Positions 21,695 through 34,200 of a DNA stretch of 64,000 nt are shown piece after piece. The DNA is from Paramacrobiotus metropolitanus (lineage: Eukaryota > Tardigrada > Eutardigrada > Parachela > Macrobiotidae), in the NCBI RefSeq assembly GCF_019649055.1, contig NW_026570260.1:372001-436000 (forward strand). Direction: 5' to 3'. Every line of letters begins with the position of its first letter. The first letter of the stretch is position 1. A program made the translations under genes and the position numbers. The notes beneath the pieces are model-generated. The model saw nothing but the letters and a program-made list of their open reading frames with translations, was not told the DNA's origin and did no database searches.

Positions 21695-22176
21695 ATGAAG
21701 CTGCACATCGTCATGCTGGCCGTTCTGCTGAGTCTGCTGTACTTGGCGTCCGTGGATGCCTCGTGTCGGCGCACGAAATGCCGGCCTTACTTCAAGAACG
21801 GAGTCCCCGACAAGACTGAGTGCACCAAATCAGGTACGACAACGCCCGCACGTCGTTGCAACCGCGATGCAATTTTACGAAATACATATGCCTCTTGCAA
21901 TAACGTTTATTATAAAATAGATAGGACTAAAGCTTCTTTTTGTTTTTATTTTGCTTTTTGCAAATGAAATAAATGATTTGCGAAGGAGTGTCCACGACGC
22001 AAGTCCAGCAGTAACACGTGCATGTGGTTGACCTTTATCTGTTGTTCTTCTTGTCAGAAACAAAATGCGGCACCAAGTCCTGTGATGCGCCGGGCAGACC
22101 CAAGTCGGATATTGGCTTCATTGAAAGATGTTGTGTGCTGAAGAAAGGAGAAAAATGCCCAACGGACGCCGTCTAA
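21695..22176 (+). CDS. Small secreted cysteine-rich peptide
   Basis: Two exons, 21695-21833 and 22058-22176, give 85 aa. Residues 1-22 are a clear signal peptide (MKLHIVMLAVLLSLLYLASVDA) ending in Ala. The mature part of about 63 residues has eight cysteines, arranged C-x4-C-x13-C-x6-C-x4-C, then after a longer loop CC-x7-C, and is basic. Eight Cys implies four disulfides. I do not recognise the family; the pattern does not match defensin, WAP or Vago-type domains well. Roles such as antimicrobial peptide, protease inhibitor or signalling peptide are possible but not shown. It has its own TATA promoter and an AATAAA at 22424, so it looks like a complete, separately transcribed gene. A decayed copy of exon 2 lies about 700 bp downstream. 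Confidence 0.75.
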
Positions 22177-22423
22177 CTGTGTCAAAGGTCCGGCTGTCGT
22201 GGATATTTGCTTTACACTGACGCATAGTTAATTATTGTTCTCAGAATGTTGGTTAAAACTTAAACACCATCTCCTACAGTTATTGTAAGCGAGATTATGA
22301 CATCTGATCATGCATGAATGTTATCCGTGAAAAAAGTAGTTTTAAGCATCTTTATAAATAGTTTTTGGCGTATTACGCTATATCCTACTGGTTGATCCTT
22401 GAGGTTCATGAAGAATGAAAGGA

Positions 22424-22429
22424 AATAAA
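22424..22429 (+). terminator. Polyadenylation signal of cysteine-rich peptide gene
   Basis: AATAAA about 250 nt beyond the stop codon at 22176. Confidence 0.5.
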
Positions 22430-22749
22430 ATATTAATTTTATACAGTCACTGTAATTACAATTTACTAAACGTTGCATGCGGCGCTGATTAAAATATGTT
22501 TCGAAAATGCTAAAAATACCGGCGGCAAATAAGCGGTGTTTATCCAGGCAAAGATCGAGAACTAACTATCGCTGAAATTAGTCTGTAAACCACAGCTTCT
22601 TGCGTATGTAAAGACCAGCAACCCAGAAAAATTCAGTACTTTAGCGGTACTGAAGGGACGTGCGCAATTTCAGCATACTTACGATTAATTGAATTTACCT
22701 ACTTAATCTTAAGCACTGGCCAGTAAGTACTCGAATTATGCAGGCAGTT

Positions 22750-22921
22750 AAACCTTGTTCTGTCGTTCTTCTTGCCAGAAACAAAATGCGGGGCCAAGCG
22801 ATCTTGCAATCTGAAAAACCGACCAGCGAGCGTTGTTGTTGCCGTCATACGAGTACATGTTGACGTGTGTCACATTGTCAACTAAACAAGGGCGAGAAAT
22901 GCACAATCGATCCAGTCTAAC
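22750..22921 (+). pseudogene. Relic of second exon of the cysteine-rich peptide gene
   Basis: This segment repeats the intron tail (ttcttcttg-cag) and the start of exon 2 (aaacaaaatgcgg) of the gene at 21695, and its end (gaaatgcacaatcgatccagt then taa) matches that exon's end. The middle has diverged heavily, and no matching first exon is visible. It is a decayed tandem duplicate, evidence that the family has expanded locally. The rest of 22177-23212 shows no gene. Confidence 0.65.
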
Positions 22922-22990
22922 TGCTCAAAATCGTCCCATCGTGTCCGCGCTTCCGGTAGCCTAGGATATTTGTTTTTCTTGCGGAATTAA

Positions 22991-22996
22991 TTTATT
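22991..22996 (-). terminator. Polyadenylation signal of four-repeat protein A
   Basis: AATAAA on the minus strand, 217 nt past the stop of the gene ending at 23213. Confidence 0.4.
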
Positions 22997-23212
22997 GCTG
23001 TACAGTACATGTTTTACAAACATTTCACATAGTTCCAAAAATCTGTTTCTTAACATTAGGATCGTAAACTTTAGAAAAAGAAAGGGCCGATACCGGAAAA
23101 TATTCATAAAACTCAATCCGAGTGAGTCATTCCTGTAGTACTATAACTTAATTCCAGGAGTAAGACTCCGAGTTAAATCAAAACAGACGATAGGTCACAA
23201 TCAGCGAAGAAT

Positions 23213-24821
23213 TCAGGATATTACGCATTTATCCTGATTCTCCAGTCGGTAGTCATCCAGGCTGCGGGCGGGCGTCGTTCCCGTGACTTCTCTGACTTCA
23301 CCCTGGAAGTACACCCGGAAGCCGACGACGTACTGCTCCACTTGCGGCCGGTGGCTCTTACTAGACGAATCGTAGTGGTACTCGTTCCACGTGTGCATCG
23401 AATCGAAGCCGGCCGCCCTCTCGTTGCCCGTGAAGGTCTTGTAGGTCACCGTCTCCACGAATAACACACGGCAGCCGCTGCCCCGCACCCACCTGTCCAG
23501 CCGTTCCCTGACCACACTCAGCCGCTCCAGTTCAGCCCGGCGATACCATTTGGGATCGCGAGTCAAGCCGGCCACGAAGAGCCGGCTACAGATGGTCGGC
23601 AGGGCGTAGACCGGCGGTGCCGAGGGCTCCAGGCGCGGAGCGGCGAAGGCTAACCGCAAGAAGCGCCAATGGAACTCGTGGAATTCCGCGTCGGTGTAGC
23701 AGGCCGTGTATATGTTTAGCGGGTCCCCATGGCGGGTGGCGCGCGTCAGCAGGGTCTGGATGTTCAGCAAGCGGACGTTCCCGGGCACCGAGGTCACCCA
23801 CTGGTTGAGGGCCCGCAGCACGTCAGTGAACTGCTCCCCGCGGGGGAAGCTGAACATCCCGCCGGACTCCACCATACGCGGAAGAAAGTCCACGAAGCCA
23901 ATGTCTTCGTGGGCGGGATGAGGCGTTGTGTGATAGAAAATACGGAAGGACTGGATGAAGGTCTGTTTGGTGAGGGCGGCCAGCGACGTCTTCTGCTTCC
24001 AAGCGCTGGCGTCGGGGTTGATTTCTCCGTGAACGCCGCGGATCAGCAGTGTCTCCACACTGAGGATGCGCCCCGGGAGGGGATTGGCGTGCAGCCAGTC
24101 GTTGGCTTGCTTGGTCAGGTCGGCCAGTGTCTGACTAACGTTCGGCAATACGCTGGGAATGAAGCTGACGTAACCGATCTGTTGTGCCTAAGATTTTGCA
24201 AAAATTTTGCATTTTACATTACTAATTTACACATTTAAAAACTAATGCCGGTTAAAGACCTCATAATCTGTACGAGTATTAAATCTGAAGGAAATGAAGC
24301 AAAATAGGTAAAAGGAAGTGATTTTGTTAAGTAAACAAAATGGTGATCTTTGGAGTAATGTATTGAAAAAAGACTTCAGTAAAACAAATAAAAAAATTAA
24401 ATCTTAATTATTATTTAAAGTGCAATGAGTGTTACATGACTATATCTTGATGGTTGAATATACGCAGGCATTATCATCGCACCTCATGGGATTCGTTCTT
24501 GTCGCGAGGTTGTAGCCAGATGCGCAGCGCCTTGACGAAAGGCTTGGCGGTCTCGCCGAACAGGTCAAACTCGCTTTGGTCGGGATTGCGGATGTGATCC
24601 TTTTCCACCTGCAGATGGATGGTCTCACAGCCGCTGATCGTCAGGTGGGGGTGTTCGCGCAGGTAGGCGTTGGCTGGACCGATCAGCGTAGAGAAGGGCT
24701 CGAATTCCGGCCAGTGCAACAGGGAATCGGGACGCAGACATTTTGGGACGAAGTCCACGTAGGTTAGACCACCCGCCCCGCTGGCGGATGCTTCAGCTTC
24801 TTTGGCTTTTTGCGACTCCAT
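23213..24821 (-). CDS. Four-repeat protein A, unrecognised family
   Basis: Two exons, 24821-24483 and 24187-23213, give 437 aa with a phase-0 joint. No signal peptide or membrane segment is visible, so it is probably intracellular. The protein is four degenerate copies of a domain of about 80-100 residues (about 20-104, 118-199, 209-295, 309-408). Three copies open with YVDFVP-type sequence (YVDFVP, YVSFIP, FVDFLP). All have a helix of the form x-AN-x-WL (ANAYLREHP, ANDWLHANP, LNQWVTSVP, LDRWVRGSG). A strand ending in an ET or similar pair follows (ISGCETIHL, ILSVETLLI, LLNIQTLLT, VLFVETVTY). Each closes with an F-x3-hydrophobic-R strand (VKALRIWL, IQSFRIFY, HWRFLRLAF, VVGFRVYF). The same plan occurs in the gene at 44.3-46.3 kb. 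I know no named family with this pattern and assign no function. Confidence 0.8.
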
Positions 24822-25948
24822 CCAAAGGATTAAATTAGTGGTAATAAAAAAGACAACCGGAAGTCGATCTTATAATATTAATGCAGATTGCCTCTACAGT
24901 TTACGGTAATACTACAATTATACCGTATACAATATTAATATGCCTAACTGTAAATGGAACCAAACTTTGCAAATAACTAAGAAAAACCTTTCCGGAAGGT
25001 TTTATTCTTTTTTTGAAGCGCAGCGCGATGAAAATTATTAGGATCATTTTGACGACAGCGATTACTCATTTTCAGGGCTCGTCACACGCTGCGGGCCGTT
25101 GAGCAAACAGGCAACGTCAGTACGAGTACTCAGTACTGTATGTACGAGCGATCAGTTTGTCGGTGCACGTTGAGCAAACAAAAGCTGTTGCTGTCACGGC
25201 TTTGCTGACGCTTATGAGTTTATCATCAAATTACTGCGTCACAATATTAATGCCAGAACGAAGAAAGCGTTGCCGATTACTTATCGTACCGCTTTATTGT
25301 TGTCACGCTTTTAGAGAATGACATCGCGCAACCGTGCACCTTGTGGTCATGATTTCACGTATTGTCGATAAAATGACGAACAAATCTGATCATCACAATT
25401 TAAACACTTCGCTTATTGTCTTGCTGAATGGATGGATAGCCATCAAAAAATTAACAAATCCCACGGAACTCGTTTTGGCGGAGCTCATCTTACAAAGAGC
25501 GATCGATGAAAGCCGGCAACCGTCGCGCCGGTCGTGGCTGGATACTGCAGTCACCAAAGGGGGAGGCAATGGAGTTCATAGTAGCATTTCGTGCCACCCA
25601 ATGTAGCAGTCTCGTGGTCCGATAAGGCAAGCGCAGCCAGCAAATTAGCAAAAGCGGCAGTAGCCAGCACTTCGATTTCTCATTTACCTATTTGTTTAAG
25701 TGCTGCTAAATTTTGAAATAACTAATTTAAATTACGTTTTCGAAAGGAGTAGTTCAATTATAAATGTAATCAAGAGCACTTTCAATAAGCCCTGCGCTCC
25801 TTGCTCCTGTTAGATCGTACGATTCTCACCGCTCTGGAGCCATGGCAGAAGCGAAGAGTAGAAGTGTAAATGTTTTTGGCTTTCTGTTATCTGTCGCTCC
25901 TCTTTCGAGGTTTTGACTGAATCGGCAGCGAAGGATGAGTGAGTGACA
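24822..25948. other. Intergenic between divergent genes, no gene seen
   Basis: Holds the promoters of four-repeat protein A and RBM48. A small inverted repeat centred on tccgga (about 24987-25004) is the only structure noted. A 90-codon open frame at 25334 resembles nothing known. Confidence 0.45.
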
Positions 25949-27098
25949 ATGAACCCTTTCCCAGCAGCCGACGACGAGACGGTGTCCATCGCCCCCGCAG
26001 CACATCACCAACGAGCCAACATCTGCAGCACGCGCCTGCCTTACCGCGACGGACACCGAAGCACAGCCGTCAAAGTGCGTACTGCATTGCCAAATACTGG
26101 AATAGTGACAATAGTCTTCACTATTTCGAGTAGTTAGGCTGACACGATTGTTGTATAAAACTGCGTAGGTGTTCAGCGTGTGCGATGAGTCTGTCTACCT
26201 GCTGATCCACCACGTACCCGCGCTGCAGCTGCAGGAGGAGTTGCGGGCGCTGTGTCTCCAGTACGGCCAACTCCTCCAGCATCGCGTCCTGACTGATTAT
26301 CCGCACCAGCAGTTCATGGAAGTCCATTTGGTTCAGTTTGCCAGTTTTTCTAGCGCCAGGTACGCGGGTTGTCCTTTAGCATCCCATTATCGAACTCGGT
26401 GTCCTGCATTTTTCTCCTTTTTTATATGAGTTACGGTTTGCGCTACTTTTCCGCAACAAATTGCTGTTCAGTTTTACTGGCTTTTACATTTAAGAATTCT
26501 TAGTCGGTAGTGGAATTTGGTGAAGGCGAAATAAAAAAGCCTCCATTTACTGGTTTTATTTACAATAATAAAAAAATGAATAAAATGGTATATTGTAGCA
26601 CTGTATGGCTTATGCATGTAAACGATGTGACGGAAATACCGTAGAAGTACAATATATATGTATGTCCAACTCCGATTGATGATTTGATCGTATATACGTC
26701 CGTAATTAAAGTTCGATACGCGTAAAATTTTTCATTTGCTCAAAATTAATAGTATTAAATTATTAATGGCAAATGTAATAGCGGAATTCATGCGAATTTA
26801 ATGTAGTTGTATCGGTAGATTGGCCAAGCGGAAGCTAGATGACTACAATTTCCATGGCTCGATCTTGCACGTTCACTACGCGCCGGAACTGGAGAGTCCG
26901 GAGGAGACGGTCACCAAACTGGAGGCGCGCCGGAAGGAAGTGGCCTACCGACTGTGGCGCAATCAGAAGGATCTGCGGGAAATGACCAACCGGAAGAAGC
27001 GCAAATGGGACGCTTTTCAGGCCGAAACCGAGTCTCCCGGTGAGGCCAGTGCACCGGCTTCGAAACCGCAGTACGGACCCCGACTTAATCCCTTCTGA
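25949..27098 (+). CDS. RBM48: RBM48-like RNA-binding protein (minor spliceosome factor)
   Basis: Exons are 25949-26074, 26169-26359 and 26819-27098 (198 aa). The N-terminus contains TRLPYRDGHRSTAVKVF, matching the conserved RBM48 leader before the RRM. The RRM (about 43-125) has SVYLLIHHVPAL as the first strand, LTDYPHQQFMEVHLVQF as the second RNP region, and LAKRKLDDYNFHGSILHV at the end. The family signature HYAPELESPEET follows. In plants and mammals RBM48 pairs with ARMC7 and is needed for splicing of U12-type introns. The C-terminus is short: the human protein is about 367 aa, while here a charged helix runs straight to a Pro-rich end (GPRLNPF). No intron in this window looked clearly U12-type. 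Confidence 0.9.
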
Positions 27099-28266
27099 TA
27101 GTCTGATTGCAGTTGTATGCTTACTGGCCCGCTAGTCGCAGAAGTATTTCCTGTAATGAGCACTGGTCTTTGGAAATTTGCAACTTTGAGTCGTTAATGC
27201 CGGTTTGCCGTGTTAAACATTTTTCGTTTTTCTACCGGCTGCACGTTCCTTTGCTTCGTCATGCCGTGATGCGATGGTTAAAGCCAAAATCGCTGGCTGA
27301 GGAAAATTTGCAAGTCCAATTCTGTGTTCACGGATGTTCAGTAATTCGATTCACACTTGATGCTTCTTCAGGAATACTACGTACAACACCGTAGCTTTCC
27401 TTTCATCAGCCACTTGTCCCACTACTACGGATAACAAAGCTGTGCTGCCACTATGCTAGCCATAACATCGCCGGAAGGCAGCAGTTTTAATGCATCTACT
27501 AACCACTAACCAGTAAGCTACAGTACTTCTCTAGTTTTCCATACCTGGAGATCGTACATAGGCAGAACTGGAAACGGGGAATGGAAGAAATTGAAACCAC
27601 TGTCGGTTTTGAAAATCGGCAAACACTTCGTGTAGAATTTTAGTAATTTCCTTGTTTGAACATTCCGCAACAGGAAATGAAATTGTTGTCTCGGTCACAT
27701 AGCTCAGCTTATGCGCAAGCGCACACGATTGCGTTAGCCCTTCACGATAAATGCGTGAAGCAAACAAGGACATTTGCAAAGTGCGCCTGCTTTAACATGT
27801 TCACAGCTTTACTCACACAAGTTCCCTGTTTGAATTATGCATTCATGCCTGACTGTGCTGGCACGCACAAACGTGAGAAGCTTCAGCTTCATCTGCGCAG
27901 ATTTCTGCCACTCTTGTAAGTCACATCTTTCGCGATTTTACCAGTTTTTATGTTTTTATCAGTTTATCTGTTTATGTTTTGCGTTATCAGTTCTAAACCT
28001 GGATTTGTTCTGCACTAGTAATTCATCTGTTAGAAATTCTTTGGAATTTGTTTGCTGTCTGTTGTTTCCTATTTCCGCCAGCGCAAAATAGAAGCTGTTT
28101 TGTTGATGTTTGCTGCAGCTTGCATGCTGCGTGTGATGCTGGCACGGTTGACTGTACGGATGCTGAATGATGCATTCCTCCACTGACCTGATTACCCTCA
28201 TCACTAACTGATGGGCCGTTTCCGTTCCTCCGGAGTGCCCTCTGTCCCGCTGTCTTCCTCACCCCC
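27099..28266. other. Intergenic, no gene seen
   Basis: Region between RBM48 and attractin on the same strand. Short open frames on both strands show no similarity. It presumably includes the attractin promoter, and a far-upstream noncoding exon cannot be ruled out. Confidence 0.4.
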
Positions 28267-31200
28267 ATGTTAGAATGGAAGATGGCGCGGCCTGGGCGCC
28301 CCTACCCCTGCCCCTGGCTGTGCCCCTTGCCCTGCGCTGTGATACTGCTCCTGGCCTTGCTGGCTCCCTTGGCCATTCCCCTGACACCCCCCTCCACGCG
28401 CCTCCTCCCCGGCTCCGCCTGCCGTGAGGGACGCTGCTCAACGGACAACTGTGATAAGGAGACACGATGGTATTTGAACGGGACGCGTGGCCTGCTGACG
28501 GACGGTCCGGGCAATTACTCGGTCAGCATGCACTGCACCTGGTTGATTGATGGCCGCAGTACCGCGGGGACGGGAGAAGGAGCGCGGGTACATCTGCGCG
28601 TAGAGAGTCTGCAGACGGAGTGCGGCTGGGATAATGTATACGTGTGGGACGGGGACAGCACGCGGGAGCCGTTGTTGGCCACGCTGTCGGGCAACATCCA
28701 GGACGAGGGAAACAGCCCCTTCGAGCTGACGGCCTACTCGGGCATGGCCTACGTCCACTTCTTCAGTGATGTCGCCCTCACCATGCCCGGATTCAACATT
28801 TCCTATGAAGTCAATCGGTAGGTCAGAGAAAATTTTGAAACGCAAAGTAAAAGCCGGATGCTCATGCTACTATAATATTTTGCTGTGCTATTAGTTTGTG
28901 GATTCTTCATGTCTTGTATTTTTACTTTTTTCTAGGCTCTTAATTTTGTAAGATTTTTTGCTCACTGTAGACTGTTAAACGCGCTTGCGGTTTTTCGAAA
29001 ATATTTCCCGTATTGTAATGTTAGATACGTATTTACGAGAATTGATTCTGGCTTCCCAAACAGCAGTAAAATTTGAAGCAGAATATTATACACAAAGAGT
29101 GTTTTAACAGGAGCAACATACAGAGTACATAATTCAGTCGGACTATGTAATATTTTTTTGAAATCTTTTTCGATATCAATTTTCCTTGAGTTGCAGTGGA
29201 TTTACAGTCACAGCATAATTTGCCGGTGTTAAGAATTAATTGTGTGGGTTTTATGGGTAGGTAAATTTAATCAGATCTGTTTTCCCGTATAATAAGCCAC
29301 CCTTTATTGCGACAATCGATATTTTTTGCCGGGACACGGATATCACATTCCGACAGATGAATTCCGCAATAATTTAATCGGAATGGGATGCGTAGCGGAT
29401 ATGCGCGTAAAATTTCAAGGTAACCTTCGACCGGCCAATCGATGGCGAATGCCTGGAAAATGGCTATTTATGACTGTTTGTCTTTGCCTTTCGCCGTGTT
29501 GGCCTTCGCCGGCCTATGTTCCATTTGAGCAGGGGAATCCAAGCGAATCGCAGTTGTAATTGTCCGCTATTTTGGCATCGATTTGCCATGGCCTGTCGCA
29601 CCTTGCTGCCACTTGTGCCCCCCACTAGCTATTCCCTCTTCGCTGATTACTAACGCCCGACCGATTACTTTTCTTGTTAGATCGAGCTTATTGATTTATT
29701 GACCAGCGCATTCTTCGCGTTCCGTTCTTCTCGCATTGCTGTCATCTTGACAATTACATAATCCACCTTTACTAGTCGAGCGGGAAGTTCATAGCATTTT
29801 TCCCTAACCAGCTGGCATAGCAGTAGCTAGTGGATGATTTTAGTTTTGTTATTCGAGTGATGATACGTATTACTTACTATACCAGGAAAACAACAAGAGC
29901 AAACCCAGCTTTTACGATAAAAAAGTTTTGTTTAGGAATTTTTGCCCTTCTCGGTAATTTCAGTTTCGATGGAATCTTTGTGCGATGGGCACTGAGTTAC
30001 TATCGTGGCAATCACTAATCAGCTTGCTAATTTTTTATTGTTTTGATTATAATTTGAAATAAAAAATGTAATGTGAACACAATGAACACAATTGGCGAAG
30101 AGGTATCTAACTGTTAATTCACTCGGAATTGATTGCAGTTGCAACTGTTCGTCTATGCACGGACAATGCGTAGAGCGCCCTTCAGACGGCCCGTTATGCC
30201 TTTGTGAAAAGGGTTGGACCGGTCCCTCGTGTGACGAGCCGAAAGGATGCCCGGACAGTTACTCCTGCCAAAACGGCGGCCGCTGCGCAGATTCGGGTGC
30301 GTGCCAATGCCCACCGGCCTTTCGTGGCGTCGACTGCAGCGTGCCCACCTGGGAGGGTCTGTGGGAGCGGGTGCCTTTCCCCGGCGACCAACCAGTGCCG
30401 GCGCCGTCGGCCTCTCACTCGGCGGTGCTAGCCGATCGGCAGGATGTATACTGGGTGGGCGGGGAAAGTTTCGGGGCGGAGAAGGACATGAAACGTGTCC
30501 ATCGACTGGATCTGGCCAGCATGGAGTGGCAGTTACTCTCCAGCACCAGCGGTGCCAATCCTCAGAAGCGATACGCCCACACCACCGTGGCGTAAGTGCC
30601 ATCTTATTTCTTGCAGTTTCTTACGGATGTTGTTGTAAAATTTTGTTGTAAAAGTATTATTTTTTGCAAAAATTGTTGATAAATAATAAGTATTTTTAAA
30701 ATCATATATATGTCCTTTTGATTATGATCTGCGTAGTTACGCAATAAGCGTCCAACTGCACGAGATGCGTGGGTTGTTGAATTGTTCATTATCTGGTGAA
30801 TTAGTTGGACGTCTTCGGCGGTGTTGCGGCGCACTTGTAATTGTTGTTTCGTCGCGCATCGCTGCCCCGTCAATGCGGATTATGGATTAAGTTGAGCGGA
30901 ACAGTTGGGGCCAGTGCGAACGCCGCTGAGCTGCGACGTTTTTTCTCGCTCCCCAACCGACTCCGCCGCTGTTGACGTCGCGGCGCGCACTCATTTGCGT
31001 GTTCTTTCATCCTTCTATTGACACGAATGTCAGCCAGCAATGATTGGATTGCTGGATGATTTACGCCAACTAATCACCCCAGCAAATTAATCTTCTTATA
31101 AAAACTCGTTCAAAAATTGCAAGGGTGTTTGCGGAAAAATAAAATGGAAAAAATTACGCAAATAAAATCGTGATTAATTCTTGCAGGTATAACGACAGTA

Positions 31201-34200
31201 TTTACATGTACGGCGGCTTCGTCAACAGCACCATCGTCAGCAATGAACTGTGGCAGTGGGAGCCGAAGCACGAAGTACGTTATCCAGTTATTGGCGTTCT
31301 TTGGGCCGTTTGTATTAAAAATATGCATGTGGTCTAGGTGTGGGTTCTGCGACAGTTTAATAAGGAGTGCCGGGTAGGCTGCCTGCCCATTCCGACAGCC
31401 GGCCACACTGCGCATGTGGTTGACCACAAGATGCTCATCTTCTTCGGCTACGGGGGTCCGGAATACGGTTTTCTCAATATTGTCCAGGAGATTAATCTGC
31501 GTTCGCCTCCACACAATAAACGCTGGTCCATCGTTCCCACCAGCGGCACCTACGTCTACGGTACCTACGGCCATTCCTCTGTCTACGATGCCAAATCAAA
31601 GTATGCTACCTTTTAGTAAATAAAAGTTGAAATTGAAATTCTTCCTGTAGTTGATAAGTTTGTAAAACTTGCAGTCTGCACTATGGGGCGAATAATTTAA
31701 CAAATTATTCGTTATTATCTTGAGCGCTGAATTCCGCACACGCCCCATTAAAAGATTTCAGAAGTTTAGTAGAGAAACCGTTATTATTAATTTAGTAGGT
31801 GCTTATTTTGGCACTCTCTGCGAGCTTTTTGTTTAGTGCAATGATGCAGTCTAATGTGAAGTATTCTGTTGATAGTGAAAAGACTCTCGGTGTTAAAATT
31901 GAACAATATAACCACTTAATGGTATTTCTTTGTAGTATGGTGTACATTTACGGTGGCTTCCTGCCTAATCAAGGCCGCGATCCGTTGAATGCCGATTCGC
32001 CGAAGCGGCTTTTCCTGGACAATCTGTGGGTGCGATTGTTAGCCTACGATCCGCAGAAAGCCTACTTCAAGCGAATGCGCGATTCGCCCATGCCGCGTTT
32101 CCTGCACACGGGCGTCCTCTTCAGCGCCGACGCGGGCATGGATGACGGCATCTTGTGGTTTTTTGGCGGCAACCCGCGCAACGAGACCTTCGTTAGCCGC
32201 AGTGCGCCGTGCTACACCGGTGACATGGTGGCGTACGATATTCGTTGTGATCAGTGGCACGTGATGAAGACACCCAAGATGAATTTCGACAGCATTCGTC
32301 TTGCAAGGTGACCGCATGATCTATTTTGCACTGTCAGTTTGTCGATTTTTAATGCTCGTACCGTACTGATAGTTACATTGATTTCTTTGGGTTGTTAATG
32401 TGTTTTCTTTAAAATACGCTGACTTACTGAGAATTCACGATTTTTTACGTAATCCATGTGGCCTTACCATTGTGTAACTTTTTCTGTAAATAACTGTAAC
32501 TAGTGGAGACGATTTTTTTTCTTCTTTTAGATATGGACACGCAGCATTTATGTTCAAGGATCAAATGTACGTGTTAGGCGGCTTCCAAGGCAAACTGTTG
32601 AATGAAGTCCTGCGCTTCAGTCCTGGCCAGTGCCGCTTCGCCCCCAGCCGGGAGACGTGTCTGTCCATCGCGATGGTCGGTCGCAAGTGCGCGTGGAACG
32701 AGCGCTCTAAACAGTGCACGGACGGCAGCACCCTCCTTCCGGGCTACGAGCACGTTAAGTGCGCTTCGGCCAACAAAGACGCCGACGAGTTTAAGTGTTC
32801 CCGTGAAGTGGGCATGGGCTGCAACATGTGCCTTGGCACCTCGCTGGATTGCCACTGGTGCAAAGGAAGCGGACTATATGGCTGCACTATGCAGCCGTGC
32901 CGCGATGAGGGCAGTCTGCTGACGGCCATCTCCTCATGTCCCCGCGAGCCGGACGTGTTCTGCAGTACGTTCTTCAACTGTCAGGGCTGCGTGACGCTGT
33001 CCAACAACACGTGCATGTGGCAGCGAGAGGGTGTCGGGCGCGGCGGAGACTGTGTGCCGCGAGTGGTGCCCGGACCGCCGCAGGATCTGGCGGAAACGGT
33101 CAGCTCCAGCTGTGATATTCCCTGCACGCAGCGCAGCACCTGTGAAACGTGCACCAATTCCAACGGATTGTGTATGTGGTGCGCCAACGAGGAGCGCTGC
33201 GTGGATCCCATGGCGTACAATGTGGTCTTCTCCTACGGACAATGTCGGGACTGGACGAGTACGAGCCGGAAATGCCCAACGCTGGGCAAGTGCCACGGGT
33301 ACAAATCGTGCCGGTCGTGTTTGGAGAATCCGGATTGCGGCTGGTGTGATGACGGAAGCGGAACAGGACGCGGTCAGTGTGGAATGGGATCGCAACGCGG
33401 TCCTTGGGAGACGGAAACATGTCCGTCCAAATTGTGGTATTTTAGCAGTTGTCCGGCGTGTAATTGTAACGGCCACGCGCAGTGCGTCAACAACAGTCAC
33501 ACCTGCCAACCCTGTCAGGATTTCACCGAGGGAAATAACTGCGAGAAGTGCGTCTCAGATTTCTACGGAGATCCGCGCAACGGCGGCAACTGCACGGAGT
33601 GCAATTGTCCCGATAATGCTTACGGATGTGACTCGGAGACGGGCAACTGCAAGTGCAGCACGAAGGGGACAACGGGCAGGATGTGTGATAAGTGCGATGA
33701 GCTGAATCACTACAGCAGCCACAATGGAGCATGCTTTTACGAACTGCCCATCGGATACCAGTAAGTTGGGGCAGACAAACGCCGGAAATCGAATCGTGTC
33801 GTTCGTTAATCTGCTTATGGGCAGCTGAAGCATGTTTGTATATATAATTTAAGTTATAAAGACCGTTGTGATAATCATGGCTGATTAATAAATTGTTCAA
33901 ATGGATAAGGCTAAATTTACTTCAAATAATCCGCTACCTCAGAGAAATTGTCATTGTGCGGTAGTAATTTGTATAGGGATTTACCATGTGACTGAAACTG
34001 AACTTGGTGGCCGCTAAAAAATTTTGCTTTGAACAGATTCACGTTTAACTTGACGAAAGTGGAGGATAGCCACTTCACCAGCATCAACTTCAAATCATCA
34101 CCGCCGGAACGCGACTTTGACGTCAAGTTTACTCTGGTCTGCACGTAAGTGTACATTTGATTTACTGCTTTTGCTTTGGTTAAACGCTGACGATTGGCAG

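Noticed and set aside
23617-24238. Plus-strand open frames up to 169 codons across four-repeat protein A
   Set aside because: They mirror the GC-rich coding strand of the real minus-strand gene.
25334-25606. 90-codon open frame (+)
   Set aside because: Starts are plausible but composition and sequence resemble no family; located in a divergent promoter region.
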